Source: JASLDZ01 sp964242625 (GTDB taxonomy: Bacteria; Pseudomonadota; Alphaproteobacteria; Caulobacterales; Caulobacteraceae). From it: a stretch of 64,000 nucleotides of DNA. Both the position numbers and the translations under genes were made by a program. The stretch covers positions 97,687 to 161,686 of the forward strand of contig CAXTAO010000004.1 of assembly GCA_964242625.1 (NCBI GenBank). The letters run 5' to 3'. Shown here piece by piece: positions 1 to 7,980 of the stretch (positions are counted from its first letter, which is position 1; each line of letters opens with the position of its first letter). The notes beneath the pieces are model-generated. The model searched no databases, was not told where the DNA came from, and saw only the letters and a program-made list of their open reading frames with translations.

Positions 1-736
1 TGACGAAGCCGTCGCGGTCGCGGTCATAGGGGCGGCTGGCTTCCGTCGGCCGGTCGTTGAAGCCCGTGGCCATGGCTCGGCACGCCACGAACCCCGCAAT
101 GCCGAGCTTGCCCACGGCCGCCTCGGCCCCGCCCGCCAGCATGACGTCCGCGTCGCCGTAGCGGATCAGCCGCATGGCGTCGCCGATGGCGTGGGCGCCC
201 GTCGCGCAGGCCGTCACCACCGAATGGTTCGGCCCCTTGAAGCCGTAGCGGATGGAGACGTGGCCCGACGCCAGGTTGATCAACGCCGAGGGTATGAAGA
301 ACGGGCTGACGCGCCGGGGGCCCTTGGCCTCCAGCTCCAGCGTGGTCTCGGCGATGGTGTTCAGCCCGCCGATGCCGGAGCCGATGATCACGCCCGTGCG
401 CTCGCGCGCCTCCTCGTCCTCCGGAGTCCAGCCCGCGTCGCGCACCGCCTCGTCGGCGGCGGCGACGGCGTAGAGGATGAAGTCGTCCACCCGGCGGCGC
501 TCGCGCGCGCTCATGGCCTTGTCGGGATCGAAGCTGTCGGGATCGTCGGCCGAGCCGCCGCCGCGGCCGTCCACGCGCGGCACCTCGCACGCCACCTCGC
601 AGCCGTAGCCGGTGGGATCGAAGGCGGTGATGCGGTTCGCGCCCGAGCGGCCGGCGAGTATGCCCCGCCAGCTCGCCTCCACCCCGTTGGCCAGGGGGGA
701 GACGAGACCCAGGCCCGTGACGACGACGCGACGCAT
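1..736 (-). CDS. fabF: 3-oxoacyl-ACP synthase II (partial, 3' end outside window)
   Basis: Elongating condensing enzyme of type II fatty-acid synthesis; it joins malonyl-ACP to the growing acyl-ACP in the cytoplasm. The first 245 residues are present, starting MRRVVVTGLGLVSPLANG, a typical KAS II N-terminus, and the nucleophile C177 sits in VVTACATGAHAIG. The His-His part of the active site lies beyond base 1. The gene is last in the leftward run fabD-fabG-acpP-fabF. The reading frame is intact to the edge, so the truncation comes only from the window. ATG start at 736. Confidence 0.96.
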   Translation of the reverse strand, partial: MRRVVVTGLGLVSPLANGVEASWRGILAGRSGANRITAFDPTGYGCEVACEVPRVDGRGGGSADDPDSFDPDKAMSARERRRVDDFILYAVAAADEAVRDAGWTPEDEEARERTGVIIGSGIGGLNTIAETTLELEAKGPRRVSPFFIPSALINLASGHVSIRYGFKGPNHSVVTACATGAHAIGDAMRLIRYGDADVMLAGGAEAAVGKLGIAGFVACRAMATGFNDRPTEASRPYDRDRDGFV

Positions 737-880
737 GTTGGCTGCCTTCAACGCTCCCGCCGCCCGGCGGCTTCGCGCCCGAGTCGGCGGTCGGCGGACC
801 TTACACGCGAGGCCGCCGAACGAAAGCGCCGCCCCCGGCGTGGCCAGGGGCGGCTCCGACCGGCCCGCGGCCGGGTGAAC

Positions 881-901
881 GGGGCGGCGCGGGGCCGCCC
901 C
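881..901. terminator. GC hairpin downstream of acpP
   Basis: GGGGCGGC (881-888) pairs with GCCGCCCC (894-901) across a 5-nt loop, directly after the acpP stop. There is no T-run on either strand, so it may be an attenuator or an RNA-stabilising hairpin between the highly expressed acpP and fabF rather than a full terminator. Confidence 0.4.
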
Positions 902-908
902 GGGTCGT

Positions 909-1148
909 TCAGGAGCCGGTGCGCTCCTGGATGAACTTCACCGCGTCACCGACGGTCTGGATGTGCTCGGCGGCGTCGTCGGGGATCTCGATGTCGAACT
1001 CCTCCTCGAACGCCATCACCAGTTCGACATTGTCGAGGCTGTCGGCGCCCAGGTCGTCGATGAAGGAGGCCTTCTCCGTCACCTTCTCCGGGTCGGCGTC
1101 GAGGTGCTCGATGACGATCTTGCGCACGCGCTCGAGGACGTCGGCCAT
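909..1148 (-). CDS. acpP: acyl carrier protein
   Basis: Small acidic carrier of 79 residues that holds fatty-acyl intermediates on a 4'-phosphopantetheine arm. The attachment serine is S37 in the motif GADSLDNVE. Size, acidity and helix pattern match the AcpP family. The ATG at 1148 is preceded by AGGG. It lies between fabG upstream (164-bp gap) and fabF downstream (172-bp gap); these gaps probably allow extra transcription or processing control, as acpP is usually expressed more than its neighbours. Confidence 0.98.
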   Translation of the reverse strand: MADVLERVRKIVIEHLDADPEKVTEKASFIDDLGADSLDNVELVMAFEEEFDIEIPDDAAEHIQTVGDAVKFIQERTGS

Positions 1149-1312
1149 AGGATGGTATCCCTGTCGTTCAGCTGGCCGCGCGGGCGCGGCGTTCGGGTTG
1201 CGGACGCACGCGGACGACATCCGGCGCGTCGGGAAGGCTTTACGCGGCGAACCGGCGTGCGGCTTGGCTAGCACACCTCTTTTCCCGGCGCCAAGCGAGC
1301 GGCGCGGGCGCC

Positions 1313-2053
1313 CTAGATCATCGCCATGCCGCCGTTGACGTGCAGGGTCTGCCCCGTGACATAGGCTGCCTCGGCGCTCGCCAGATAGACGCAGGCCGCG
1401 GCGATCTCGCCCCCCTCGCCCAGCCGGGCGACGGGGATGCGGCCGAGGATGGCGGTGCGCTGCGCCTCGTTCAGCGCGTCGGTCATGGGGCTGGCGATAA
1501 AGCCCGGCGCCACGCAGTTCACCGTGATCCCGCGCGACGCCACCTCGGCCGCCAGCGACTTGGAGAAGCCGATCATCCCCGCCTTGGAGGCGGCGTAGTT
1601 CGCCTGGCCCGGATTGCCCGTCACGCCCACCACCGAGGTGATGCCGAGGATACGGCCCGAGCGGCGCTTGAACATGCCCTTCAGGGCCGCGCGCGACAGC
1701 CGGAAATAGCTCTCGAGGTTCACGCGCATCACCTGCGCCCAGTCCTCGTCCTTCATCCGCAGGAGGAGGCCGTCGCGCGTCACCCCCGCGTTGGCGACCA
1801 ATATGTCGAGCCCGGCGCCCGCGGCCTCCTCCGCGCGGCCGACCAGCGCGTCGACCTCGCCCGCGTCCGCCAGGTCGGCGGCCACCGCGTGCGAGCGCTC
1901 GCCGAGCTCGGACGCCAGCGCCTCCAGCGCCTCCCGCCGGGTGCCGGAGAGGACGACCGCCGCCCCCTGCGCGTGCAGCGCGCGCGCCACCGCGCCGCCG
2001 ATGCCGCCGCTCGCGCCCGTCACGAGCGCGGTCTTGCCGGTCAGGTCGAACAT
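1313..2053 (-). CDS. fabG: 3-oxoacyl-ACP reductase
   Basis: NADPH-dependent reductase of the fatty-acid elongation cycle, 246 residues. It is a short-chain dehydrogenase: the cofactor motif TGASGGIGG is at 12-20, VANAG at 86-90, and the catalytic S140, Y153 and K157 (YAASK) are all present. The C-terminal YVTGQTLHVNGGMAMI is typical of FabG. The start is the ATG at 2053, matching the family N-terminus; an in-frame start at 2077 would add eight unrelated residues overlapping the fabD stop region. It lies 24 bp after fabD in the same operon. Confidence 0.97.
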   Translation of the reverse strand: MFDLTGKTALVTGASGGIGGAVARALHAQGAAVVLSGTRREALEALASELGERSHAVAADLADAGEVDALVGRAEEAAGAGLDILVANAGVTRDGLLLRMKDEDWAQVMRVNLESYFRLSRAALKGMFKRRSGRILGITSVVGVTGNPGQANYAASKAGMIGFSKSLAAEVASRGITVNCVAPGFIASPMTDALNEAQRTAILGRIPVARLGEGGEIAAACVYLASAEAAYVTGQTLHVNGGMAMI

Positions 2054-2077
2054 CCGCAAACTCCAGCGCCCCCCCAC

Positions 2078-3019
2078 TCAGAGCGAGTGAGCGAAGTCCT
2101 CGATCTCGGTGGGGGTGTTCAGCGCCCCCGCCTGCGCGTCGGGCGCGATGCGCTTGACCATGCCGGTCAGGACCTTGCCCGACCCTGCCTCCACGAAGCG
2201 GGTCACGCCGCCGTCCTGCACCATCCACTCCACGCTCTCGCGCCAGCGCACGCGGCCGGTCACCTGCTCGACCAGGAGCCGGCGGATGTCGTCGGGGTCG
2301 GACGTCGGCCGGGCGGTGACGTTGGCGACCAGCGGCGCGCGGGGCTCCTCCAGCCGCGCCTCGCCCAGCGCGCGCGCCATCTCCTCGGCCGCGGGCTGCA
2401 TCAGCGGGCAGTGGAAGGGCGCGGACACGTTGAGCGGAACCGCGCGCGCACCCAGCTCCTTCGCCTTGAGGATGGCGGCGTCCACGGCGGCCTTGGCCCC
2501 CGAGATGACGACGTTGCCGGCGTTGTTGTCGTTGGCCACCACGCACACACCCAGCGCCGCGCCCGCCTGAGCCGCCGCTTCGGCCAGCGCCACGTCGGCC
2601 TTGGGCCCGATCAGGGACGCCATGGCCCCCTCGCCCACCGGCACGGCGCGCTGCATCGCGCGGCCGCGCAGCTGGAGGAGGCGCGCGGTGTCGGCCACCG
2701 ACAGGCTCTCCGCCGCCGCCAGCGCCGAGTACTCCCCCAGGCTGTGGCCGGCGACGAAGGCCGCGCCCGCCACGCCCGCGCCGACCTCGTCGCGCAGGGT
2801 GCGGATCACCGCCAGGCTCACCGCCATCAGCGCGGGCTGGGCGTTCTCGGTCAGCGTCAGCTCGTCGGCCGGGCCCTCGCGCATCAGCCGGGTGAGGTGG
2901 AAGCCCAGCGCGTCGTCGACCTCCTCGAACACCTCCCGCGCGGAGCGGAACACGGCGAGCTCGGCCCCCATGCCGACGGCCTGGCTGCCCTGACCGGGGA
3001 AGATGAAGGCGAGGCTCAC
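2078..3019 (-). CDS. fabD: malonyl-CoA:ACP transacylase
   Basis: Loads malonyl groups from CoA onto ACP, giving the extender units for FabH and FabF. It has 313 residues with the N-terminal GQGSQ motif at 9-13 and catalytic S93 in GHSLGEYS; a later APFHCPLM supplies the active-site histidine. The start is a GTG at 3019 because the family begins at (M)SLAFIFPGQG; the frame stays open far upstream but that stretch has no family resemblance. First gene of the leftward fab operon, divergent from the peroxiredoxin across 132 bp that must hold both promoters. Confidence 0.96.
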   Translation of the reverse strand: MSLAFIFPGQGSQAVGMGAELAVFRSAREVFEEVDDALGFHLTRLMREGPADELTLTENAQPALMAVSLAVIRTLRDEVGAGVAGAAFVAGHSLGEYSALAAAESLSVADTARLLQLRGRAMQRAVPVGEGAMASLIGPKADVALAEAAAQAGAALGVCVVANDNNAGNVVISGAKAAVDAAILKAKELGARAVPLNVSAPFHCPLMQPAAEEMARALGEARLEEPRAPLVANVTARPTSDPDDIRRLLVEQVTGRVRWRESVEWMVQDGGVTRFVEAGSGKVLTGMVKRIAPDAQAGALNTPTEIEDFAHSL

Positions 3020-3151
3020 GGGCGGTCGCAGGGGCTGGGGTCGCGGGCGCGACGGGGCGTCACGGTTAGGAGATGGCTGCGGGTGGAGCAAGCGGGCCCT
3101 TGTGGCGAGGGCGCAGGCGCGCGACCTTCGCCCCTCCTCCTGGAGAGCTCC

Positions 3152-3691
3152 ATGCGCCCCGTCGCTTTCGCCCTCGCCGCCGCCGTGGCGACCCTCGCCG
3201 CCGGCTGCGCCCACGCGGCCCTGCCCGTCGGCGCCGCCGCGCCCGACTTCACCGCCCCCGCCGCGCTTGGCGGCAAGGCGTTCAGCTTCACCCTGTCCAA
3301 GGCGCTCGCCCGGGGGCCGGTCGTGCTCTACTTCTTCCCCGCCGCCTTCACCTCCGGCTGCACCAAGGAGGCGCACGACTTCGCCGAGGCCTCCGCCGAC
3401 TTCGCCAAGGCCGGCGCGACGGTCGTGGGCGTCACCGCCGGCAACGCCGACCGCATCGGCGAATTCTCCAAGGTCGAGTGCCGCGACAAGTTCGCCGTCG
3501 CCGCCGATCCCGGCGCCAAGATCGCCGCGCAGTACAAGTCCACCCTGGCGCTGAAGCCCGGCTGGTCCGACCGCACCTCCTACGTCATCGGCCAGGACGG
3601 TAAAGTGAAGTTCGTCTACTCCGACCTGAACCCGGACAAGCACGTCGACCTGACGCTTGCGGAGGTGAGGAAGCTGAAGGGGGCGGGGTGA
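3152..3691 (+). CDS. exported peroxiredoxin, AhpC/TSA (BCP-like) family
   Basis: Thiol peroxidase of 179 residues, predicted outside the cytoplasm. The first ~22 residues form a signal peptide that reads either as a lipoprotein signal (LAAG then C19) or as a signal-peptidase-I site after AHA. The thioredoxin-fold domain starts near residue 24; the peroxidatic cysteine is C70 in PAAFTSGCTKE, and a second cysteine in VECRDKF may act as resolving cysteine. GGAG lies 6 bp before the ATG. It stands alone, divergent from fabD. Substrate and reductant cannot be read from the sequence. Confidence 0.88.
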   Translation: MRPVAFALAAAVATLAAGCAHAALPVGAAAPDFTAPAALGGKAFSFTLSKALARGPVVLYFFPAAFTSGCTKEAHDFAEASADFAKAGATVVGVTAGNADRIGEFSKVECRDKFAVAADPGAKIAAQYKSTLALKPGWSDRTSYVIGQDGKVKFVYSDLNPDKHVDLTLAEVRKLKGAG

Positions 3692-3704
3692 GGGGTTGGT
3701 TGGG

Positions 3705-3878
3705 GCGCTTTGGTTCTGACGCCGGGCAGGGCCGCCGTGCTCGGTCGCGTCAAGGGACGCTTCGCTCTTCGCCCTTGACCCGCCCTGCGCGCGACGGCTG
3801 ACGCGGGGGCGTCGGGACGCGGGGCGTCCCTTCGATAGTTCGACAACGCCTCCGGCGGGTCGAACACAGGGCTGTGAC
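3705..3878 (+). repeat. structured ~170-bp repeat, copy A (type I loops)
   Basis: Left arm of an inverted pair. Three nested stems are visible: GTCAAGGG (3749-3756) with CCCTTGAC (3772-3779); the perfect hairpin at 3814-3830 (GGGACGC/GCGTCCC, loop GGG); and GTTCGAC (3838-3844) with GTCGAAC (3859-3865). It ends near ACACAGGGCT. Very similar sequence recurs in copy B (4058-4233, inverted), copy C (61419-61606) and copy D (61692-61884, inverted). No convincing coding potential. Confidence 0.85.
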
Positions 3879-4057
3879 TTGGGTGAGCCCGCCTTCTTCG
3901 GTCGAGCCTCCGTCATCCTCAAGCTTGACCCGAGGGTCGGGCGCGGGCCCAGCGGTCGCGTTGCCGCCTCGCGCCGAGCGGAGCCGCAGGCTCGGCCCTC
4001 GGGTCGCGGCGGGGAGAAGGATGAGCGCCGCCCGTCGATGGCGGGCTATGGCAAGCT

Positions 4058-4233
4058 ACAGCCCTGTGTTCGACGCGGGCCGCAGGCCTAAGTCGAACTA
4101 TCAAGAAGGGACGCCCCGCGTCCCGACCCCTCCAGTCAGCCGTCGCGCGCAGGGCGGGTCAAGGCAGCGGCGCAGCCGCTCCTGCGCAAGCAGGTCGCCT
4201 TGACGCGACCGAGCACGGCGGCCCTACCCGGCA
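4058..4233 (-). repeat. structured ~170-bp repeat, copy B (type II loops)
   Basis: Right arm of the inverted pair, facing copy A across a ~180-bp spacer. Same outer stems as copy A, but the first stem encloses two extra hairpins and makes a three-way junction at 4158-4204: an AGCGGC/GCCGCT hairpin and a CCTGC/GCAGG hairpin inside GTCAAGGC/GCCTTGAC. The hairpin 4108-4124 and the stem 4068-4074/4092-4098 match those of copy A. The loops differ from A but agree with D. Confidence 0.85.
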
Positions 4234-4931
4234 TCCGATTAGCGGCGCGTACCCACCTCCGCCGAGCACACGCCCCCACCTATCCCCGCCCCCTCGCGCC
4301 GGCCGCAAAGTCCCTGTCGACCCCGCGGCTGGGGAGGGCGCTTCGGATCCGCGCTCGAGGTGGCCGGGGGGCTGTGGTCGTGCGGGACCGGGCCTTTCGC
4401 CCGGCCCCTCCCCAGCCGGCGACGGCGCGGGAGGGATCAGTGTCTGCGGGGGGTGAAACCGCAGAGCCCGGGAGGCGTCGGATGCCTCCCGCCCGCCGGG
4501 CGATCCGGGTCGAAGGGCCCGGGTCGGGGCGCGAGGGGTCAGAGCCCGCGCCTGGACGAGCCGTACCTGGGCGGACAATGCCCGCTTCGGCCTCCCCCGA
4601 GCCCGACCGCGCGGAGCGCTGCGCCTCTGCCGAAACACACACATCGCGCGCCCCACGGTCTCCGGGCCGGGGCGCGGCGCTCCGCACCTCCCCGACCCTC
4701 CGCGGCCTGCGCCGGCGGAGCGCGCCGGCGTGCGCCCTTGCGTTCGACCTTGCGTTCGGGGCGGTTTCGCGTAGAAGCGCCCCCTTCCCGAGAGGCGGTC
4801 CGTCGCGGCCCCGCCAGGGGACGGGCTTGCGCCCGCCCCGCCGCGAGCCGGAACCGTCGGGGCGCGCCGCATCTTCCGCCGGCCCGCCACGCCGCCCTCG
4901 CCTGCCGACGGAAGAGGATACGGACGCCCCC
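4234..4931 (+). promoter_or_regulatory. non-coding leader/promoter region of rpsF, rich in hairpins
   Basis: About 700 bp without a convincing gene. It holds consecutive perfect hairpins: CCGGGC/GCCCGG (4388-4404), TCTGCGG/CCGCAGA (4443-4465) and GGGAGGC/GCCTCCC (4470-4490). The strand sense suggests a long leader or a terminator/attenuator region before the S6-S18-L9 operon. GGAAGAGGA lies roughly 12-20 bp before the rpsF ATG. A promoter cannot be fixed by eye in this GC-rich DNA. Confidence 0.35.
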
Positions 4932-5333
4932 ATGGCGCTCTACGAACACGTCGTCATCGCGCGACAGGACATCTCGCCCCAGCAGGCCGAGGCGCTGAAC
5001 GACCAGCTCAAGGCCACCATCGAGGCGGGCGGCGGATCGGTCGCCAAGATCGAGTACTGGGGCCTGCGCAACCTCACCTACCGCATCAACAAGAACCGCA
5101 AGGGGCACTATTCGCTCCTGGCGCTCGACAGCCCCGCGCCGGCCGTCAAGGAGATGGAGCGCCAGCTCTCGCTCAACGAAGACGTGCTGCGCTACCTCAC
5201 CGTGAAGGTCGAGGAGCTCGACCTCGAACTCTCGCCCGTGCTCGCCCGCCGCGAGCGTGACCGCGAACGCTCCGACCGCCGCGACGGCGACGGCGGCGGG
5301 CGCGACGCGGCCCCCGCGCCCGTGAGCGAGTAA
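4932..5333 (+). CDS. rpsF: 30S ribosomal protein S6
   Basis: Binds 16S rRNA with S18 in the small-subunit platform. It has 133 residues: the S6 fold (MALYEHVVIARQDIS... to about residue 95) followed by a charged, low-complexity tail of Arg/Asp/Gly ending APAPVSE, common in alphaproteobacterial S6. The ATG at 4932 begins the family N-terminus; the frame is open upstream through the leader but without family match. First gene of rpsF-rpsR-rplI, 11 bp before rpsR. Confidence 0.97.
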   Translation: MALYEHVVIARQDISPQQAEALNDQLKATIEAGGGSVAKIEYWGLRNLTYRINKNRKGHYSLLALDSPAPAVKEMERQLSLNEDVLRYLTVKVEELDLELSPVLARRERDRERSDRRDGDGGGRDAAPAPVSE

Positions 5334-5344
5334 GGATCACCGCC

Positions 5345-5632
5345 ATGACCGACGTCACCCCCAACGACACCGCCCCGGGCGCCCCCGCGGGCGGCTCCGG
5401 CGGCGGCCAGCGCCGCCCCTTCTTCCGCCGCCGCAAGGTCGATCCGTTCGCGGGCGCCGGCGCGCCGAAGATCGACTACAAGGACGTGAAGCTCCTGCAG
5501 CGCTACGTCTCCGAGCGAGGCAAGATCGTGCCGTCGCGCATCACCGCGGTCAGCCAGAAGAACCAGCGCAAGCTCGCCCAGGCGATCAAGCGCGCCCGGT
5601 TCCTCGCGCTCCTGCCCTACGTCGTCCGGTAA
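5345..5632 (+). CDS. rpsR: 30S ribosomal protein S18
   Basis: Small-subunit protein, partner of S6. 95 residues, with an extra Gly/Pro/Ala-rich N-terminus of about 25 residues before the conserved RPFFRRRKVDPF and the core IDYKDVKLLQRYVSERGKI. AAGGAT precedes the ATG. It sits between rpsF and rplI, the usual operon position. Confidence 0.98.
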   Translation: MTDVTPNDTAPGAPAGGSGGGQRRPFFRRRKVDPFAGAGAPKIDYKDVKLLQRYVSERGKIVPSRITAVSQKNQRKLAQAIKRARFLALLPYVVR

Positions 5633-5647
5633 GGGAGGGCTGATCGC

Positions 5648-6226
5648 ATGAAAGTCGTTCTGCTCGAGCGCGTGCACAACCTCGGCGCCATCGGCGACGT
5701 GGTGACGGTGAAGGACGGGTTCGCCCGCAACTTCCTCCTGCCGCGGTCCAAGGCGCTGCGCGCCACCGCCTCCAACCTCAAGACCTTCGAGACCGACCGC
5801 GCCGCCATCGAGGCGCGCAACGCCGACAACCGCCAGACCGCCCAGCGCCAGGGCGACCGCATCGACGGCCAGAACTATGTGATGATCCGCCAGGCGGGCG
5901 AGTCGGGCCAACTCTACGGCTCGGTGACCGGCCGCGACGTGGCCGACGCCATGGAGGCGGAGGGCGCGCGTGTCTCCCGCAGCCAGATCGTGCTCGACCG
6001 GCCGATCAAGGCCTTGGGCGTGCATTCGGTGAAGGTACAGCTCCACCCGGAGGTGAGCGTCACCGTGCAGATCAACATCGCCCGCTCGGCCGACGAGGCC
6101 GACCGCCAGGCCCGCGGCGAGGACGTGATCGCCTCCCAGTACGAGGACGAGCGCGCCCAGGACGCCCAGGCCGCCGCCGACATGCTGGAAGGCGGCGCGG
6201 GCCAAGCGATGCAGGACGCCTACTGA
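5648..6226 (+). CDS. rplI: 50S ribosomal protein L9
   Basis: Large-subunit protein with a 23S-binding N-terminal domain (MKVVLLERVHNLGAIGD, GFARNFLLPRSKA) joined by a long helix to the C-terminal domain. 192 residues; about 40 beyond the E. coli length form an acidic, Gln/Ala-rich C-terminal tail, as in other alphaproteobacteria. Last gene of the S6 operon; a strong hairpin follows 25 bp after the stop. Confidence 0.97.
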   Translation: MKVVLLERVHNLGAIGDVVTVKDGFARNFLLPRSKALRATASNLKTFETDRAAIEARNADNRQTAQRQGDRIDGQNYVMIRQAGESGQLYGSVTGRDVADAMEAEGARVSRSQIVLDRPIKALGVHSVKVQLHPEVSVTVQINIARSADEADRQARGEDVIASQYEDERAQDAQAAADMLEGGAGQAMQDAY

Positions 6227-6251
6227 GCCTGCCGCAAGGCCGGAACTGATG

Positions 6252-6283
6252 CGAAGGGCGCGGGAGCGATCCCGCGCCCTTCG
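6252..6283 (+). terminator. terminator hairpin after rplI
   Basis: CGAAGGGCGCGGG (6252-6264) pairs perfectly with CCCGCGCCCTTCG (6271-6283) around a 6-nt loop. The following bases TCGTCGTCTC are only weakly T-rich. Its position closes the rpsF-rpsR-rplI operon. Confidence 0.7.
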
Positions 6284-6446
6284 TCGTCTCGACCCGCCCT
6301 GCGCTCGCGCAGGGGTCGCCTGCACGGCTCCCAGGTCGCCACGTCCGGAACCGTCATGCCTGCCGTCCACAGAAGCGACGGCAGCTGTGGACGGGTCGCG
6401 CGTGCCGCAGGCGCCGCCGCTTCGGTCCGGCTAGAACGGACGGCTC

Positions 6447-7931
6447 ATGAGCTCCACCGCCCTCAGCTTCGCCCCGGCCGCCGTGCCTGAGGCTGCGCCC
6501 GCGACCCTGCCGTCCAACGTCGAAGCCGAGCAGGCGCTGATCGGCGCGGTGCTTCTGGACAACGGCGCCTACGAGCGGCTGTCCGACCGGCTGCAGGCGC
6601 GCCACTTCTACGAGCCGTTCCACCAGCGCCTGTTCGCCGCGATGGAGGAGCACGTCCGCAAGGGGCAGCTGGCCGACCCGCTCACCATGATGGAGCGCTT
6701 CCGCCGCGACCCGGCGTTCGAGGCGCTGGGCGGCGTGCGCTACCTCGCCGACCTCGTGAACCGTGCGCCGCCGGCCGCCAACGCCTTCGACTACGGCCGG
6801 GTGATCTACGACCTGGCGCTCCGTCGCGACCTGATCCGGATCGGCGGCGACATGGCCCACGCCGCAGGGGCCGACCAGGAGACCGAGGCCCGCGACCAGA
6901 TCGAGGCGGTCGAGCAGCAGCTCTACACCCTCGCGGAGACGGGCGGCGTCTCCCAAGGCTTCCAAACCTTCGAGAACGCCCTGGCGGGCGCGGTGGCCAT
7001 GATCACGGAGGCCAAGGAGCGCGAGGGCGGGCTCGCCGGCCTCTCCTGCGGCCTGCTCGACCTCGACCGCCAGCTGGGCGGGCTGCACCCGTCCGACCTC
7101 GTGATCCTGGCGGGGCGCCCGTCGATGGGCAAGACCGCGCTCGCCACCAACATCGCCTTCAACGTGGCGCGCAACTACAGCTGGGAGCCCGCAGCCGACG
7201 GCTCGCGCCGCACCTCCTCAGGGGGCGTGGTCGCCTTCTTCAGCCTCGAAATGAGCGCCGAGCAGCTCGCCACCCGCCTCCTCGCCGACGTGTCGGGCGT
7301 ATCGTCCGACAAGCTGCGCAAGGGCGAGATCGACGACGGCGACTATGTCGCCGTGCGCGACGCGGCGGTGGAGGTGCAGCAGAGCCCCCTCTACATCGAC
7401 GCCACCGGCGGCCTGTCCATCGCCAAGCTGGCGGCGCGCGCGCGGCGGCTGAAGCGTTCCACCGGGCTCGACCTGATCGTGGTGGACTACCTTCAGCTCG
7501 TCACCACCGACGGCTCGAAGGGCGACAACAGGGTGCAGGAGGTCTCCAGCATTACTCAGGGGCTCAAGGCGCTGGCGAAGGAGCTGTCGGTGCCGGTGGT
7601 GGCGCTGTCGCAGCTGTCGCGCCAGGTCGAGAACCGCGAGGACAAGAAGCCCCAGCTGTCGGACCTGCGCGAGTCGGGCTCGATCGAGCAGGACGCCGAC
7701 GTGGTGATGTTCGTCTATCGCGAGAGCTACTACCTGGGCCGCGCCGAGCCGCGCGAGGGCACGCCCGAGCACCTGCAGTGGCAGGACGACATGGACAAGG
7801 TGGCGGGCATGGCCGACGTCATCATCGGCAAGCAGCGCCACGGTCCGATCGGCACGGTGCGCCTGTCGTTCAACCCCGACCTGACCAAGTTCGGCAACCT
7901 CGCCCGCGCCGACCGCTACGACTTCGGCTGA
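6447..7931 (+). CDS. dnaB: replicative DNA helicase
   Basis: Hexameric 5'-3' helicase that unwinds DNA at the fork and recruits primase. 494 residues: an N-terminal DnaB domain from about 22 to 125 (PSNVEAEQALIGAVL), a linker, and a RecA-like domain with Walker A AGRPSMGKTAL and Walker B LIVVDYLQL. LSQLSRQVENR and the arginine-finger segment DLRESGSIEQDADVV are present. No intein or truncation. It is followed by alr after 49 bp. Confidence 0.98.
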   Translation: MSSTALSFAPAAVPEAAPATLPSNVEAEQALIGAVLLDNGAYERLSDRLQARHFYEPFHQRLFAAMEEHVRKGQLADPLTMMERFRRDPAFEALGGVRYLADLVNRAPPAANAFDYGRVIYDLALRRDLIRIGGDMAHAAGADQETEARDQIEAVEQQLYTLAETGGVSQGFQTFENALAGAVAMITEAKEREGGLAGLSCGLLDLDRQLGGLHPSDLVILAGRPSMGKTALATNIAFNVARNYSWEPAADGSRRTSSGGVVAFFSLEMSAEQLATRLLADVSGVSSDKLRKGEIDDGDYVAVRDAAVEVQQSPLYIDATGGLSIAKLAARARRLKRSTGLDLIVVDYLQLVTTDGSKGDNRVQEVSSITQGLKALAKELSVPVVALSQLSRQVENREDKKPQLSDLRESGSIEQDADVVMFVYRESYYLGRAEPREGTPEHLQWQDDMDKVAGMADVIIGKQRHGPIGTVRLSFNPDLTKFGNLARADRYDFG

Positions 7932-7980
7932 CGCCGCGCGCTCTCCCCACCCCCGTCCGCGCCTGCTAGGCCCCGCGGCG

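Noticed and set aside
909..2546. Long minus-strand open frame running through fabD, fabG and acpP
   Set aside because: Only its last 79 residues, the acyl carrier protein, resemble anything; the rest is an out-of-frame shadow of fabD and fabG.
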